Of a stretch of 64,000 nt of DNA, positions 10,888 through 21,878 are shown piece by piece. The notes under the pieces are model-generated. The model searched no databases. It worked only from the letters and a program-made list of their open reading frames with translations, and was not told the DNA's origin. Where the stretch lies: NCBI GenBank assembly GCA_949825025.1, contig OX463782.1, forward strand, positions 35,497,351 to 35,561,350, given 5' to 3'. Position numbers and translations under genes: made by a program. The first letter of the stretch is position 1. Each line of letters opens with the position of its first letter. The DNA is from Siphlonurus alternatus. Lineage: Eukaryota > Arthropoda > Insecta > Ephemeroptera > Siphlonuridae.

Positions 10888-11113
10888 CTGATCAAGAACA
10901 AAATAAATAGTCCCATGATACACAAAAAGGGCAAATTTCCTAGATTCTGCTCCTTAGTCCTTACCATTTTACACTGCAAGAGTTGACATAAAAAGTTTTT
11001 AGTAGACAGTCCATAAGACACTTGATCTGAAGTTGGTTAATTCCTTTCAAATACTGAACCTTGTATGATAACTCCTTCAAAAAGATAAAGATAGCACATG
11101 GGGTAGGACTCAC

Positions 11114-11357
11114 CAGCAAGGATGGACATGGTGGTGATCTTGCCAGACCCGTTGTGTCCCAGCAGGACGGTCACCTCCCCCTTGTACAAGTCGAGGGACA
11201 CACCTTGGACGGCGCGGGGCACGGTCTGATGTCCCAACAAACTACTGTACGTCTTCGTGAGGTCTCGGATGAACACTCCGATGTCGGCCTTATTGCGATT
11301 CTGACTGAGCAGACGTTCGAAGTTCTGCGTGTCTTCGCGCGGAGTCACACTCCTAGT
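11114..11357 (-). CDS. ABCA-type ABC transporter exon (start of nucleotide-binding domain), unit A
   Basis: A 244-bp exon on the minus strand with acceptor TTTTGTTTCAG and donor GTGAGT, phase 0 to 1. It encodes the linker and first part of an ABCA nucleotide-binding domain: DIGVFIRDLTKTY, AVQGVSLDLYKGEVTVLLG, then the Walker A segment GHNGSGKITTMSILAG. ABCA proteins are two-halved lipid exporters, and VLLGHNGAGKTTTMS is their usual signature. The Thr/Ser after the Walker A lysine, which coordinates Mg2+, is replaced by Ile (ATC for ACC) in both duplicate copies. No other ABCA exon is visible nearby, so this may be an orphan or decaying exon. The frame is otherwise intact. Confidence 0.75.
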
Positions 11358-11598
11358 CTGAAACAAAATGCCGGGGTTGTTTCACTTAGGCGGATGTGAG
11401 TATGTACTTCTACATATTGATTTCTAAAAAGGAGTAGGGTTGCATATAGAGTGTTATTAAATAATTGTCATTACCATCATGCATTTATGAGCAAGTAATC
11501 CACAAGAATAGCCCTTGCTTATTTTACCTCAATTTTAAATATACTTTCTCCTGTGAAGCTGCTAAAGCAGTGTGAAGGCGCAGTGGCGGCTCACTGCC

Positions 11599-11602
11599 CT
11601 CA
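11599..11602. other. Empty target site (CTCA) of the LTR element
   Basis: Unit A reads GCCCTCACACCCTAC. In unit B the LTR complex sits between two copies of this CTCA (30073-30076 and 59734-59737). Confidence 0.95.
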
Positions 11603-12039
11603 CACCCTACAGCAGCCCAAGATTCAATCTACCAGCGGTATATTTTTAGTACCTAGTTTTATATTTATTTCATTTCTTTTTATTAAATTAAATGCTCCTG
11701 GGTGTAGGGGGATGTTACATCACATCTCTGTGAAAGAGAAGCACCCCCCTGATCTAAAATATTTGGACTGCATCAGCTGACACAGAAGTAGCCAAAAATA
11801 ATTAGTGATTATATATTCTTGGCGTAATATTAACTCTATGATTCTTGGGAATGATGAGTATGGGTTGGAATATTTCCCACTCCAAAACTTGTGCAAAAGG
11901 TCACATTTATTCTAATTCTAGCTAGGTGTAGGTATGATTTCAAATGGAGCAGTTATACCTATAAAGAACAAAGTAATCAGATGCTGACTATATATAGGGA
12001 TATTTTGTCACTTGTTATACATGTTTCTGCGTCTCATAT
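11603..12039. other. Non-coding, no gene seen
   Basis: Matches unit B 59738-60179. Contains only chance short frames. Confidence 0.5.
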
Positions 12040-12047
12040 GTTTTTGG

Positions 12048-14041
12048 GAATCACGGACCAAATACCCCCGGACGAAATACCCCCGGACGAAATATCCCCG
12101 CCCGGACCGGACGAAATATCCCCGGACGAAATACCCCCGGACGAAATATCCCCGGACGAAATACCCCCGGACGAAATACCCCCGGACGAAATACCCCCTT
12201 GTAAGTGGAGAGGGGCGGGTGACCGACGCGGGAGGGGAAGTTGACTTTGTTTATAAAGTCTGTTTTTCTGTCGTTTGTCTGACGTCACGCGCGTCGTATT
12301 AAAGAAGGAAGTTAGTAACGCCATTTTTCACAACAAATATAATATATATATATTATCAAATAATATTCAAAGTATATTTATAGTTAATGCCGTATCAAGA
12401 TCTCAAATTGCGTCTCTAATTTTATTATACCAAAACATACTCAAAATTGTGCCGCAAACAAAAGATTTTTGTATGCTGTGCTTACTTTGATTGTGCGGCA
12501 ATTATAAATTGTCTCAGCGTTTTGCAGCAAGATTTTGAAGGTTTTTAAACGATTCATATGTCTCTTAAAAACATTTGAAAATTTAATTCCTAAAAAATAT
12601 TATGTTTCTAACTTGAGGTTCTCTATTGTAACTACCATGGCATGAAAGAACAAAAAGATGCCTGTCTAAGTTTTCCATAAGCACAACTTTTTCTCAGTTA
12701 ATTATAAGTTATATAGCATGAGTATATAATTATGTAATATAGAGTCAAAATTACATAAAATTATTTATTAATTGCAAGTTAAACCGTAATAACGTATAAT
12801 AACTATTCTTAATTACTATTATTTTAAAGATTCAATTTCACATATTTCTTATATAATAGCAATTATTTTATAGGTCTACTAGATATTTTCTATATTCTGC
12901 AACGTTTTTAAACTAAATTACCTACATAATATCAATAAACTAATGCTAAATTTGTATTTTTGTTACTTAATTAAAAAAGTGATGTAATTAAAATATTATT
13001 AAATTTACAATATTTTATTGTTTTAATTATTTATTACAGATTATTACTATATATACGGCACAATTTCCAATTATTATTTTTCACTTTACTTTGAGCACTT
13101 CTAGAAATAATCATAACAGTGAGCAAAGCTCGAAACGAAACTTCTCGTCGGGGTTTTTGCTTTTTCCGATTTGAGCATTTCTAGAAATGAGTAAATTTAA
13201 ATCCGAAATAAAACTTCTCGTCGGGGTTTGTTTTTTTCGATTTGAGCACTTCTAGAAATGTTCAAATTTATACGAGGAAAGCCCAAAATATTTGTTAATT
13301 TCGGGCTTTGCTCAAATCGCTAGAGGTACACCTAGATGTGCGCATTGAATTCGGGCTTTGGTGCCAACATATATAAATAGAAAAGGAAGGAATAAATAAG
13401 GAAATAAATAGAACAACAAGAAAATTAAGTTTCTTCAGGAGGGGTACACATGCTACGTAAAGTGTTCACGGCACCTATAGCACCGGGGGACCAAAAACAA
13501 TAAAAAATATTGCATTTTTAGACCTATACCAATCAAATCAGAATTAAAAAATGACACTAAAAAAAATTTACTTCAGTTTTTTTTTAAAGTTAAAAAATTA
13601 TATAGGGACGATTTTGAAAATTTTTAGTTAAAAAAAACTAAAAAAAAAATGCAATAAACACTATAATAATTAACATGCATAAAATGTATCGTATCAAAAT
13701 ATATTACACATTAATTTTAATTCGATATGAATGATATGATAAATTAATGCATAATGTATTTTGGCCTACGTTACTAACTTCCTTCTTTAATACGACGCGC
13801 GTGACGTCAGACAAACGACAGAAAAACAGACTTTATAAACAAAGTCAACTTCCCCTCCCGCGTCGGTCACCCGCCCCTCTCCACTTACAAGGGGGTATTT
13901 CGTCCGGGGGTATTTCGTCCGGGGGTATTTCGTCCGGGGATATTTCGTCCGGGGGTATTTCGTCCGGGGGTATTTCGTCCGGTCCGGGCGGGGATATTTC
14001 GTCCGGGGGTATTTCGTCCGGGGGTATTTGGTCCGCTTACC
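12048..14041. mobile_element. 1994-bp DNA element with 273-bp TIRs built from a 15-bp repeat, only in unit A
   Basis: The arms 12048-12320 and 13769-14041 are reverse complements. Each begins (G..)CGGACCAAATACCCCC, continues as eight to nine tandem units of about 15 bp (CCCCCGGACGAAATA), then GTAAGTGGAGAGGGGCGGG and a CRE-like TGACGTCACGCGCGTCG. Flanked by 8-bp repeats GTTTTTGG (12040-12047, 14042-14049). Unit B has the near-intact empty site at about 60180-60187. The AT-rich interior has no transposase frame and contains a ~90-bp tandem pair around 13095-13262. Superfamily unassigned: an 8-bp duplication would fit hAT or P-like groups, but the ends are not hAT-like. Confidence 0.85.
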
Positions 14042-14060
14042 GTTTTTGGACATTATTTTT

Positions 14061-14096
14061 AACAGTGCTGACAAGTTGAAAATTGTCAGCACTGTT
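14061..14096. repeat. Short perfect hairpin, unit A
   Basis: A 14-bp stem AACAGTGCTGACAA / TTGTCAGCACTGTT with an 8-nt loop. Identical at 60199-60234. It could act at the RNA level but is shorter than a miRNA precursor. Confidence 0.6.
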
Positions 14097-14429
14097 GAAG
14101 GAGGGATGGTCAAGATGGACATGAAAATTGTTTAAAAGTTTAAAATATAGGAGGTACTATTAAGCCCAGCTAGGCATTGTACACTTATAGTGAGATAATA
14201 TATATAAAAAAAAGAAATCTTGTTTTATTATATTTATTTCTCTATTTTTCCACTACAAACAAAAGTACAAATGTGATCCGAGGGTTCTTACGTTGTGTCC
14301 GGGTCTTCGGTGCTGCCCTAGCTCTCTGTCCCCCCCTTCAGGGCTCCTCGGCTGTGCATGCACCTCGAGAGCTTGTGCAGTCTTCAGAAGGGACGGCAAC
14401 TGTGCCTGACCCACGTATAAATTTTGACT
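14097..14429. other. Non-coding with a GC-rich patch (about 14280-14410)
   Basis: The patch is open in one frame, but the unit-B copy differs by a 2-nt indel (CTCTCTGTC against CTCTGTC). It is therefore unlikely to be coding. Confidence 0.45.
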
Positions 14430-15410
14430 ACTTTGGGCTTGGTTTGCTAGCCCAAAATAGCATTGCTAGCTCAAAATTACTTTCCTTCAAGTATCAGTTT
14501 AAGCTAGCTGCGAAGCCCAGAGTACCTCAAACTGGCTTTAAAGTGTTATTGAGCTATCTGAACTCAAATTTGCTTATAACCAAAGTAGCCCACGATTGTC
14601 CAATAATGCTTCAGGCTTTATTTAGACCAAACATGCTCATTTAAGCCTCCAGCTCAGATTGGAATTTTGTAGCTTAAAATAGACCAGTTTTGTGACCAAG
14701 CAATTTTAACCCAATTAAGACCAAACAAGCTTGAAACAAATTTAAGCTAGCTGTTGACCGTTTAAGCCCAAAATGGCTCCTAATATCCCCAGGGTTGCAG
14801 TAAGCTTGTTATTGGCCAAAAAAGCTCAATTAAGCCCAAGCTCAACCTAGCTTCATGTAGCTGTATATTGACCAATCCAGCTAAAATAAATCTGAGCACC
14901 CTGTAGACCATTTCTGCCCAAAATAGCCATGAATGAATTCCTTGCCTCGGCCAGCACAAAGTGAGCCAAAAATGCTTAAAATGGCACTCTTCAGCCCAAA
15001 CATGCCCTTTTTTACTCTGAATGTATTCATGTGCTTGACCAAGCCCAAAATGGACCAAAAAAGCTTAAAATGGCACTCAGTAGCCCAAACATACCCCTTT
15101 TTACTCTGAATGTATTCCTCAGGTTGGCTCAGTTCAAAATAGCCCAAAATAGCTTAAAATGGATTTTTTTTGCCCAAAGATGTTTTTTCCCTCCCTGAAT
15201 GTACTGCATTGGTTGAGGTAGCCCAAAATGAACCAAAACAGCTTAAAATGGACCTCTTTTGCCCAAAGATGTTTTTTCCCTCCCTGAATGTACTGCATTG
15301 GTTAGGTAGCCCAAAATGAACCAAAACAGCTTAAAATGGACCTCTTTTGCCCAAAGATGTGCCGGTCAACCCTGAATGTACTGCATTGGTTAAAGTATTA
15401 TAGCTCTACC
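14430..15410. repeat. Degenerate AGCCCAAAATGG / AGCTTAAAATGG repeat region, unit A
   Basis: About 1 kb of diverged short repeats (GCCCAAAATRG, GACCAAACAAGC). From about 14985 it becomes a minisatellite with a period near 85-90 bp, each unit holding AGCTTAAAATGG, TTTGCCCAAA and CTGAATGTA. Open frames on the minus strand come from this repetition and are not treated as genes. Copy in unit B at 60570-61550. Confidence 0.75.
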
Positions 15411-17083
15411 TTAACAAAACATTTTACATTTTAATTGTTTAAGTTTCTGTAAAGACAAGACAGAAGTGATGATATTTGGCAACTATAGTACAGATACTAC
15501 CAATATATATAGTGACAAGGCAAAAAGCAAAAAAAAAAAATAATAAAAAAAAATGTAGAACACATTTTGCATCCCTGGGGGTTGATGACATTGCCTTTAG
15601 TGTACATTTTTAATTTCTAATTGCATTGTGTACAAGAGAAAGCATCAGGATTTATATAAATTAAGTACTTCATAATGTCCACTCATGTTAATAAAGAAAT
15701 ACTGTAATGGGAAATTCTGCTACATTTATTTTGATTTTTTTTTCCAGATTAAGCATTGAATTTAAATGTCCAAATTAAAAAAAATTTCAATTTTCAAAAT
15801 TGGAGACATGGAAAATTTTAAAAATGTTCCTTCTTTTGAATTTAGCACCAAAACGTGACGTAGAAACTGCCCAGCAGGTGAATTTTTCCTGCAATAAATT
15901 TTTATTTTCGATTACAACACTTAAAGTTATTAACTGATATTATAGGGCCAAAACTATTGATACTAGGGAAGAAAAACCCGCTGATTTCGATTGTGTTACT
16001 AAAGTTTATAGCCAATTACTCCTTTTCGCTCAAACTATGATATCAGGCAGTTGTTGTGTGTTATTAACTAAGGAGTTTCTACGTCACAGTTTTCAGGTTT
16101 GCGCACAAAAGTTGCATACTTTGCCCATAATTCTAATAATCCCTTCAGAGTCCCCAAATGTAAATTAAAAAACTTAAAAAGTAAATCAAATTTATTGTTA
16201 TTATATACCCTATCATAATAAAGTAATTACAATAAAATTTGAGTTGTAAAAAGAGAATTCAAAATTGTTTGCTTATTATACCAAGTCATATTATAGTATA
16301 TACATCGATCAATCACAGAAAAAATAAAATTTATTATTAAAAACAGAAAAACTTTAAGTTATATATATACAGTAAAAACATGTTATTAAGTAATGTCAAG
16401 GGACGTAAAGAAGCGCTGGCGCTGCTGATGCAATGTGATTTCAGGGAAAATTTAAACAGTAATTAATGTTCACCGACTCTTAGCCGTCTTAATTAGCAAA
16501 AAATCGCGAATTCATTAATTTAAAAATACTATATTTTACTAACACCCTATATATAGATCCGTAGCTATTGTAATATAGCATTCATTTTATTATATGAAAA
16601 TCTTTCTTGGGAGACGTCTACTTATTAAACATAAAAAAAAAAATATCACCACTTAATTGCCTCGAGATTTAATATCGCTGATGCCGCGCGCGTTTCCATA
16701 TATATGTAAAAATATATTATTATGGCACGCACGTTTATATTCTAATTATTAATTATAATTTCTTTTACAAAATTGTTTAAAATAATACATGAAAGATATA
16801 TAATGACATTTGTGCTTGATTCTATATAATATACTAATTATATACGCGCGATATCAGTCGATTTATTTATTGTTTTAATTTTGAAAAATCAACAAATTTC
16901 AATTGTTGCGCTTTTAGGTTTTAATTTTAAAAATTCAAACAAACTTTAATTCTTGCTTCTATAGCTCTCAGCTTTTCATTGTTCTTTTGTAATTGATTGG
17001 ATGAACACGCGCATCGAATATCAAGCTTGAAAAAAATATTTTGATATCTTAAATTTTCCAATTAAGATTTTTCAATTATCAAG
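15411..17083. other. AT-rich intergenic DNA
   Basis: No exon seen. Conserved in unit B (61551-63236) with scattered substitutions and homopolymer length changes. Confidence 0.5.
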
Positions 17084-17259
17084 GAATAAGTTGTAATTTG
17101 CCTTAATTGGCTAATTAGCTATTACCTTTTAAAAATTAAGAACAAAAGTGTCACTTGCCTTTATTGGCCGGTGACCTTTTAAATTTTCAAGAATTATAAA
17201 AAAGTATCATTTGCCTTAAGTGGCCGGTGAGCTTAAAAATTTTCAAAGAATAAGATAAG
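17084..17259 (+). repeat. Three short direct repeats just upstream of the coiled-coil gene
   Basis: Three diverged units of about 65 bp, each with (A)TTTGCCTTAATTGGC..., a variant of GGCCGGTGACCTTTTAAA, and TTTTCAAGAAT. They end at the ATG at 17260. Their position suggests a 5' UTR or promoter-proximal element. The same set precedes the unit-B gene (63237-63412). Confidence 0.5.
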
Positions 17260-18795
17260 ATGGATTTAATGAGAAAGACAGCTGCAGAAGCAGCAGAACA
17301 AAACTATAATGAGAATCAAGACTGCTTGCAATTACAATCAGATATTGTTGAACTAACACAAGCAATAAAAGCAAGCAAGAAGAAAAGTGATGAACTCACA
17401 AACATCATAAATATGAAGGAAACTTTAATAAATGAGATTGACTTAAAATACGTAAATAGTGAAATGTTAACGGAAGTACTGGATGCGACAGATCAATTGA
17501 CCAAGGAAAAACAGAGGTGCCGTAATCTTGAATCACAACTAAAAGACAAAAGTGATAAACTGGCACACTTGTCACATGACGGTGAAGTGAGTATTCAAAA
17601 TTCACCTTCTGAAGATGATATAACTGTTCATATTCAACGACGAATTCAATGGCATAAAAAAATGTCAAGTACCATGGACAGGGTAATGGCAGCTATGGTA
17701 GCCTCATCCAATCAAGTGGCAAATAAAGAAGAAGAATTAAATCAGGAGAGAGAAAAAAGCCAGAACCTAACCTCCATGAACCATTTTTTAAAGGAAAAAC
17801 TTTACGAAGCATTAATGATCAGACCTGTTAAGGAGCAGCGTCTGCTGCAGAAAATATATGAACTGGAGGAACAATGTCAGAGAGACAAAGAGCAGCTCCA
17901 GCGAGAACGAGAAGAAAATTATAAGTTGACCAAAGAGCTTGAAGAAAGAAGACTGGAGAACGTGTCACAAAAAATTGAGAAAGCCTCCTGCATGGAAGAA
18001 AAACGAGAAAAAGAATTCAAAGAATTGGATGTGAAACTAATTGGTTATGAAAAGGAATATGTTGATCAATTGATAAAGAATAAAATTACTAAGAAACAAC
18101 TGGATGATAAAGAGAAACTACAATTACAAAATGAACAAAAATTTAATGAAATTGAAAAAGAATGTAAAAAATATAAAACACAAATCCAATTTGAAATTAA
18201 TAAAAAAGAAATTTTGAAACAGCAAGTAAACAAATTGCAATTAGAATTAACTCTTAACAAAGATCAGCATAAAAGTGATAAATGTACCATCAAAGACGCT
18301 AATAAGAATGAGGTCACAAAACTGCAGAAGGATTTGTTCTGTCTGGCCAAGGAGAAGATGAGGATGGAGGAGCGAGTGCAATTGTCAGAGGTCGAGCTGG
18401 AGAAGCTGGAGGAAAGCCTGGCTGGCCTTAGTCATGAGACCTCGCATCGTCTCGAGGCCGTGAGGTCGGAACACGAGGCCCTCAGAAGCAGCTATAAATA
18501 CCTGGCCGAGAAAGCACGAGAGCTGGAGATGAGCAACCAACAACTTTGTGACGAAATAAATCAATTACACCACCAGAGTCAACAGAAAATCAAATACATC
18601 CAAAAATTAGAACAGAGTACACTTGAGTTAAAAACTAAACTGTCAATATTGAAACATGAAAATTCTATGAAACATGAAAAATGTTCAAAACAAGAACATA
18701 AATTTAAGTTCCCACAAAGCATCATAAACCGCATGGATGTATACAAGATGACCTTAAATACAGCAAATGTCCGATCCTTTTTTTATGTTCCATAA
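17260..18795 (+). CDS. Long coiled-coil protein, unit A copy (511 codons, possibly first large exon)
   Basis: Begins at an ATG in good context (AAG ATG G) with an in-frame TAA nine bases upstream. Nearly the whole protein is predicted coiled coil by eye: Glu/Lys/Leu/Gln-rich heptads from about residue 20 to 150 and again from 155 to 470 (for example KEEELNQEREKSQNL, LEKLEESLAGL, QQKIKYIQKLEQS). No enzymatic motif, signal peptide or membrane segment. Bases about 18320-18540 (residues ~354-427) are much GC-richer than the rest. The last ~20 residues (MDVYKMTLNTANVRSFFYVP) are not coiled coil and may be intron read-through past a GTATAC donor at 18739, because exon-like sequences follow at 19053 and 19681. 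Role could be centrosomal, ciliary or cytoskeletal. Family not recognised. Confidence 0.7.
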   Translation: MDLMRKTAAEAAEQNYNENQDCLQLQSDIVELTQAIKASKKKSDELTNIINMKETLINEIDLKYVNSEMLTEVLDATDQLTKEKQRCRNLESQLKDKSDKLAHLSHDGEVSIQNSPSEDDITVHIQRRIQWHKKMSSTMDRVMAAMVASSNQVANKEEELNQEREKSQNLTSMNHFLKEKLYEALMIRPVKEQRLLQKIYELEEQCQRDKEQLQREREENYKLTKELEERRLENVSQKIEKASCMEEKREKEFKELDVKLIGYEKEYVDQLIKNKITKKQLDDKEKLQLQNEQKFNEIEKECKKYKTQIQFEINKKEILKQQVNKLQLELTLNKDQHKSDKCTIKDANKNEVTKLQKDLFCLAKEKMRMEERVQLSEVELEKLEESLAGLSHETSHRLEAVRSEHEALRSSYKYLAEKARELEMSNQQLCDEINQLHHQSQQKIKYIQKLEQSTLELKTKLSILKHENSMKHEKCSKQEHKFKFPQSIINRMDVYKMTLNTANVRSFFYVP

Positions 18796-18960
18796 ATATC
18801 TCGGGATATAAACTGCAGTTCCTGGTGTTAAAAGATTAAACAAAAATAAAATACCATTTTTCCTCGTTCTCAAGTTATAATCAAATTATTAATTCTACTG
18901 TAGCTGTCAGAAATAACTGGTTATTCAAAATTGAAAATATATAAATATATATATAAATGA

Positions 18961-18988
18961 AAAAAAAAAAAAATAAAAAAAAAAATAA
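18961..18988. repeat. A-rich tract downstream of the coiled-coil gene
   Basis: Almost uninterrupted A's with three single T's. It may be a low-complexity intronic tract or a relic poly(A) tail. The splice-like exons that follow argue for the former. Confidence 0.5.
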
Positions 18989-19052
18989 AAACACAACGAC
19001 CATCACCACGAAGAATATTTTTGCATCATTGTTTCGACTTAATGGCAACGCA

Positions 19053-19145
19053 GAAGACATCCCACGTCAGAGGGCTTGCAGATACACATCCAACTTACAC
19101 GAGAATTACGAGGCTCGCGAGGATGCTGCTCAAACACAAAAAGAG
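19053..19145 (+). CDS. Probable internal exon, penultimate exon of the coiled-coil gene
   Basis: Candidate acceptor GGCAACGCAG at 19052 and donor GTCAGA at 19146. In the frame that joins the next exon in phase 0 it reads DIPRQRACRYTSNLHENYEA, then REDAAQTQKE. It is GC-richer than its surroundings. The acceptor is the weakest part of the model, and a second frame is also open here. The join to the 511-codon frame would require the in-frame stop at 18793 to be spliced out. Confidence 0.45.
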
Positions 19146-19680
19146 GTCAGATTATGCTCTCTCTGCATATGTATTTTTTTTTAAAACAATACTCAAATAT
19201 TTTAAAATAAAATTTTATTTAACATAATACAACCATTATTCAAAAATAGTTAATAATTATTTAATTAAATATACACTGGATTTTAACTTTTATTATTAAA
19301 TAATATACAAATAAAATACAAGGAAAAATAAAAATAAATGCAATTAAATAATGAATTAAATACCGTAAGAAGTATTGATATATATCTATATCTACTCTAC
19401 GAGCTAATAAAATAGGTAGAGACCATTGAATATAAGTTCACATTTTAGGATTAAGATAAAGAGGATGATATCAATTAAAGTCCAATTGATATATTTAATG
19501 TGAATCTTTTTACTAACCTAAACACCAAATTAAGAATAAAAAGTTAATTTTTATTTCATTTTCCCCTTACTTTAAAATGCTGCAATCAAAATAAATAGTT
19601 GAACAATTAAAATCACAAAATTGTAAGGAGAGCATATAACTGAGAACTCTTGATTCCTCCTTTGAACTATATGTCCACAG

Positions 19681-19752
19681 ATTCGTCCCAGAGATGATCA
19701 ACGTACATCAAGCCCATCGACTACCACAACCACCCGGAAAAAGAAGATTTAA
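19681..19752 (+). CDS. Probable terminal exon ending in TAA
   Basis: A good acceptor (CCTCCTTTGAACTATATGTCCACAG in two parts: a pyrimidine-rich stretch, then CACAG) precedes a 24-codon frame IRPRDDQRTSSPSTTTTTRK plus KKI and TAA. A basic, Ser/Thr/Pro-rich tail is common at C-termini of coiled-coil cytoskeletal proteins. Phase 0 agrees with the exon ending at 19145. Confidence 0.5.
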   Translation: MRPRDDQRTSSPSTTTTTRKKKI

Positions 19753-20674
19753 TTAAAATAACTGCTATTACTAAATTGTTTGGTAAATGTTAAATATGTT
19801 AATGTTTATTCTTTAAAGTAATGCATGCACCATTTTTATAATGTACCCATGATCATTTTTATTTATGTAACATAAATTAATTTCATTATATAAAATCAAT
19901 AATTTTTAACAAATGTTTTTAATTATTTTTCTGTCTAATTATCATGTCATTCATAGCATCTCAATTTAATATGTAAACTAATCTATTAAATTTCAATCCA
20001 TCAGTAAAAGTTAACAAAGTCAAACACGTGACTTTTCTTACAGCTTGATAAAATCATAAAATACACTGTTTTAACAGGTTGTTAAGAAATTCATGCAAGA
20101 ACTATTTAGAATCCTAAAGTACGACAAATAATTCTGTAATATATTTTTTCACTATTCTTTTTTTATTGCAAAGAGATTGCTTTGTTTTTATCTTTATGTG
20201 ATGGAGTTTTTAGTGCAATTATAATACAAATATATTAATAAATACAGTTTATTTAAATTCATTACTATCTTAATTCATTAATTCAGAGTGAAATTTGCAT
20301 CATCTGCATCAAATGATTCTACATGTTAGTGTGTTAAGCCAAAATTTAGGCTACATTTTTTTCTTCTTCAATTAAATAATTCAAGATACCTTTTCCTCTC
20401 TATCACCATTCAGTTAGCAGTTCTGCGCATTCACCAACAAATCTGAGGAAAGTCAGGATCCATCCTCCGACATTGAAACATATTCCACGATCAGTGGTGT
20501 GGGAAAAAAAATGTTGAGATATCCGAATCTACAAAAAAACTTAGCTCTAAAGCGCATTTAAAATGTTGTCCTTATCCTAACATTACGAGGGTGATAAGGG
20601 AGGGGGATCATTAAAAATACACACATACACACTTTTTAGAGCAGGGAAGAAAAAGGTGTCAATAAATACTCTGC
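19753..20674. other. AT-rich DNA to the end of unit A
   Basis: No gene seen. The junction with unit B at 20674/20675 has no visible filler or target duplication. Confidence 0.5.
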
Positions 20675-21388
20675 TACAAAAATAATCTTTACATTTGGAT
20701 ACTAACCAACGTAAATTTTCGCAATTAAAACTTTAATGAGGAAATAACAAATGTTAAAAGCCTACTTTCCCCCCCACCCATGTTATATGCACACAGTATT
20801 ATTTTACAGTATAAAATACTGTATCCATATATACTCAGACCAGACTCGAATCAACTCAAAAATGTTCTTCACAAGAAGAAGAATATAGTTCGTGCGAGTC
20901 TGGACTGACTCGCACAAATATTCAAAAAACAGCTTCTGTCATGTCACAACCTGTTGTCAAAAAATGGAGGGGCTATAGTCAGTAGGCAATAGTCACAGGG
21001 ATCCCTGACCCAGCCGTAGTTATGGCCCCTTGTCAAGCCTGGCGGCCCTGACCACAAGGCTGAAAATTACGTTTTGCATGCATTTTACCTGATTCTGTAC
21101 AATGAAGACTTGCCAATCAACAGTTAGTAATTCTTCTGAAAGACAGATTTCCACAGAAAATGCTAAAATATAACCAAAATTCGCACAAAGCCTGAAGCTT
21201 CAGACACCAAGGATCACTGCCTCATGACATGACTTTTATAATCAGCTGATTAAAGGCAAAAAAGTTTCTGGCTATTCACACCAACGTTCCTTCATAAGTT
21301 GATTCACACTTCAGTTTCATGCGAATTAATGCTACTCGAACTTCCTTTTACCTATTATATAGTATCCTATAGAGTTGTTATATTTTAA

Positions 21389-21675
21389 AGGGACAGGGGA
21401 CCATAAAAATAAGTATTTTTTATTTAAAAGTTACCCACTAACTGAGTATGAATACATGTCGCACGGTGGAGAGTGCTTCAGGGTAAACGCCCAGCAAGTA
21501 ACTGAAGTGTGGATTGCTGACGTCAGCAATCACGAAATTAAAGCAACATATTATATAGCTGCCAATTTTCTATGGAACTCACTCCCCCCTCCTCACGCCA
21601 AGTTTTTATAAATTCGGGGGATATATGGTCCGACAACGGAAATTTACTCATTTCTCACACTAGCATATCTTAAAC
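21389..21675. mobile_element. TTAA-target MITE, unit B copy, truncated
   Basis: Counterpart of 706-1088 with TTAA at 21385-21388. It has an internal deletion near 21596 and has lost its right end in a deletion of about 130 bp near 21672. Confidence 0.7.
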
Positions 21676-21878
21676 ATAATATTTAATTTTCAAGGAAAAG
21701 AAACCATTATAATTGTGATACAATTAAGGATAATTAACCCAGAGCATATATATGCAATCAATAGAAAAATCACAAAAAAGGTGATAATCATGTGGTCACA
21801 GGGTCAAATCAGAAATATTTGAGTGAAGTATTATCACGACAATGTGAATAAACGTCGTCATAATATTTTATATACAAT

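Larger units (their letters stand above)
1..20674. repeat. Segmental duplication unit A (left edge outside window)
   Basis: Base 1 onward recurs as a direct copy from 20675, and the match continues for kilobases with roughly one difference per hundred bases by eye plus discrete indels. Unit A therefore ends where unit B begins, giving a tandem direct arrangement with a period of about 20.7 kb. The left boundary is not visible. Unit A lacks the LTR element and two foldback elements of unit B and carries two elements that B lacks. Confidence 0.9.

Noticed and set aside
11891..12324. Open frames encoding repeated PDEI / RTKYP / GGIS peptides on both strands
   Set aside because: They are translations of the 15-bp GGACGAAATACCCCC repeat in the TIR. 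A 15-bp period keeps every frame open, and the mirror set appears at 13747-14122.
14177..14644. 155-codon frame with a GC-rich stretch
   Set aside because: The unit-B counterpart differs by a 2-nt indel, which splits it into shorter frames.
14780..15147. 92- and 88-codon minus-strand frames also found in unit B
   Set aside because: They lie in the GCCCAAAATGG repeat. Both copies are open because the duplicates are young, not because of visible constraint.
17405..17668. Minus-strand frame inside the coiled-coil gene
   Set aside because: Shadow of the plus-strand coding sequence.
19021..19227. Alternative frame reading KTSHVRGLADTHPTYTRI
   Set aside because: Open but does not join the strong terminal exon in phase. 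The other frame does.
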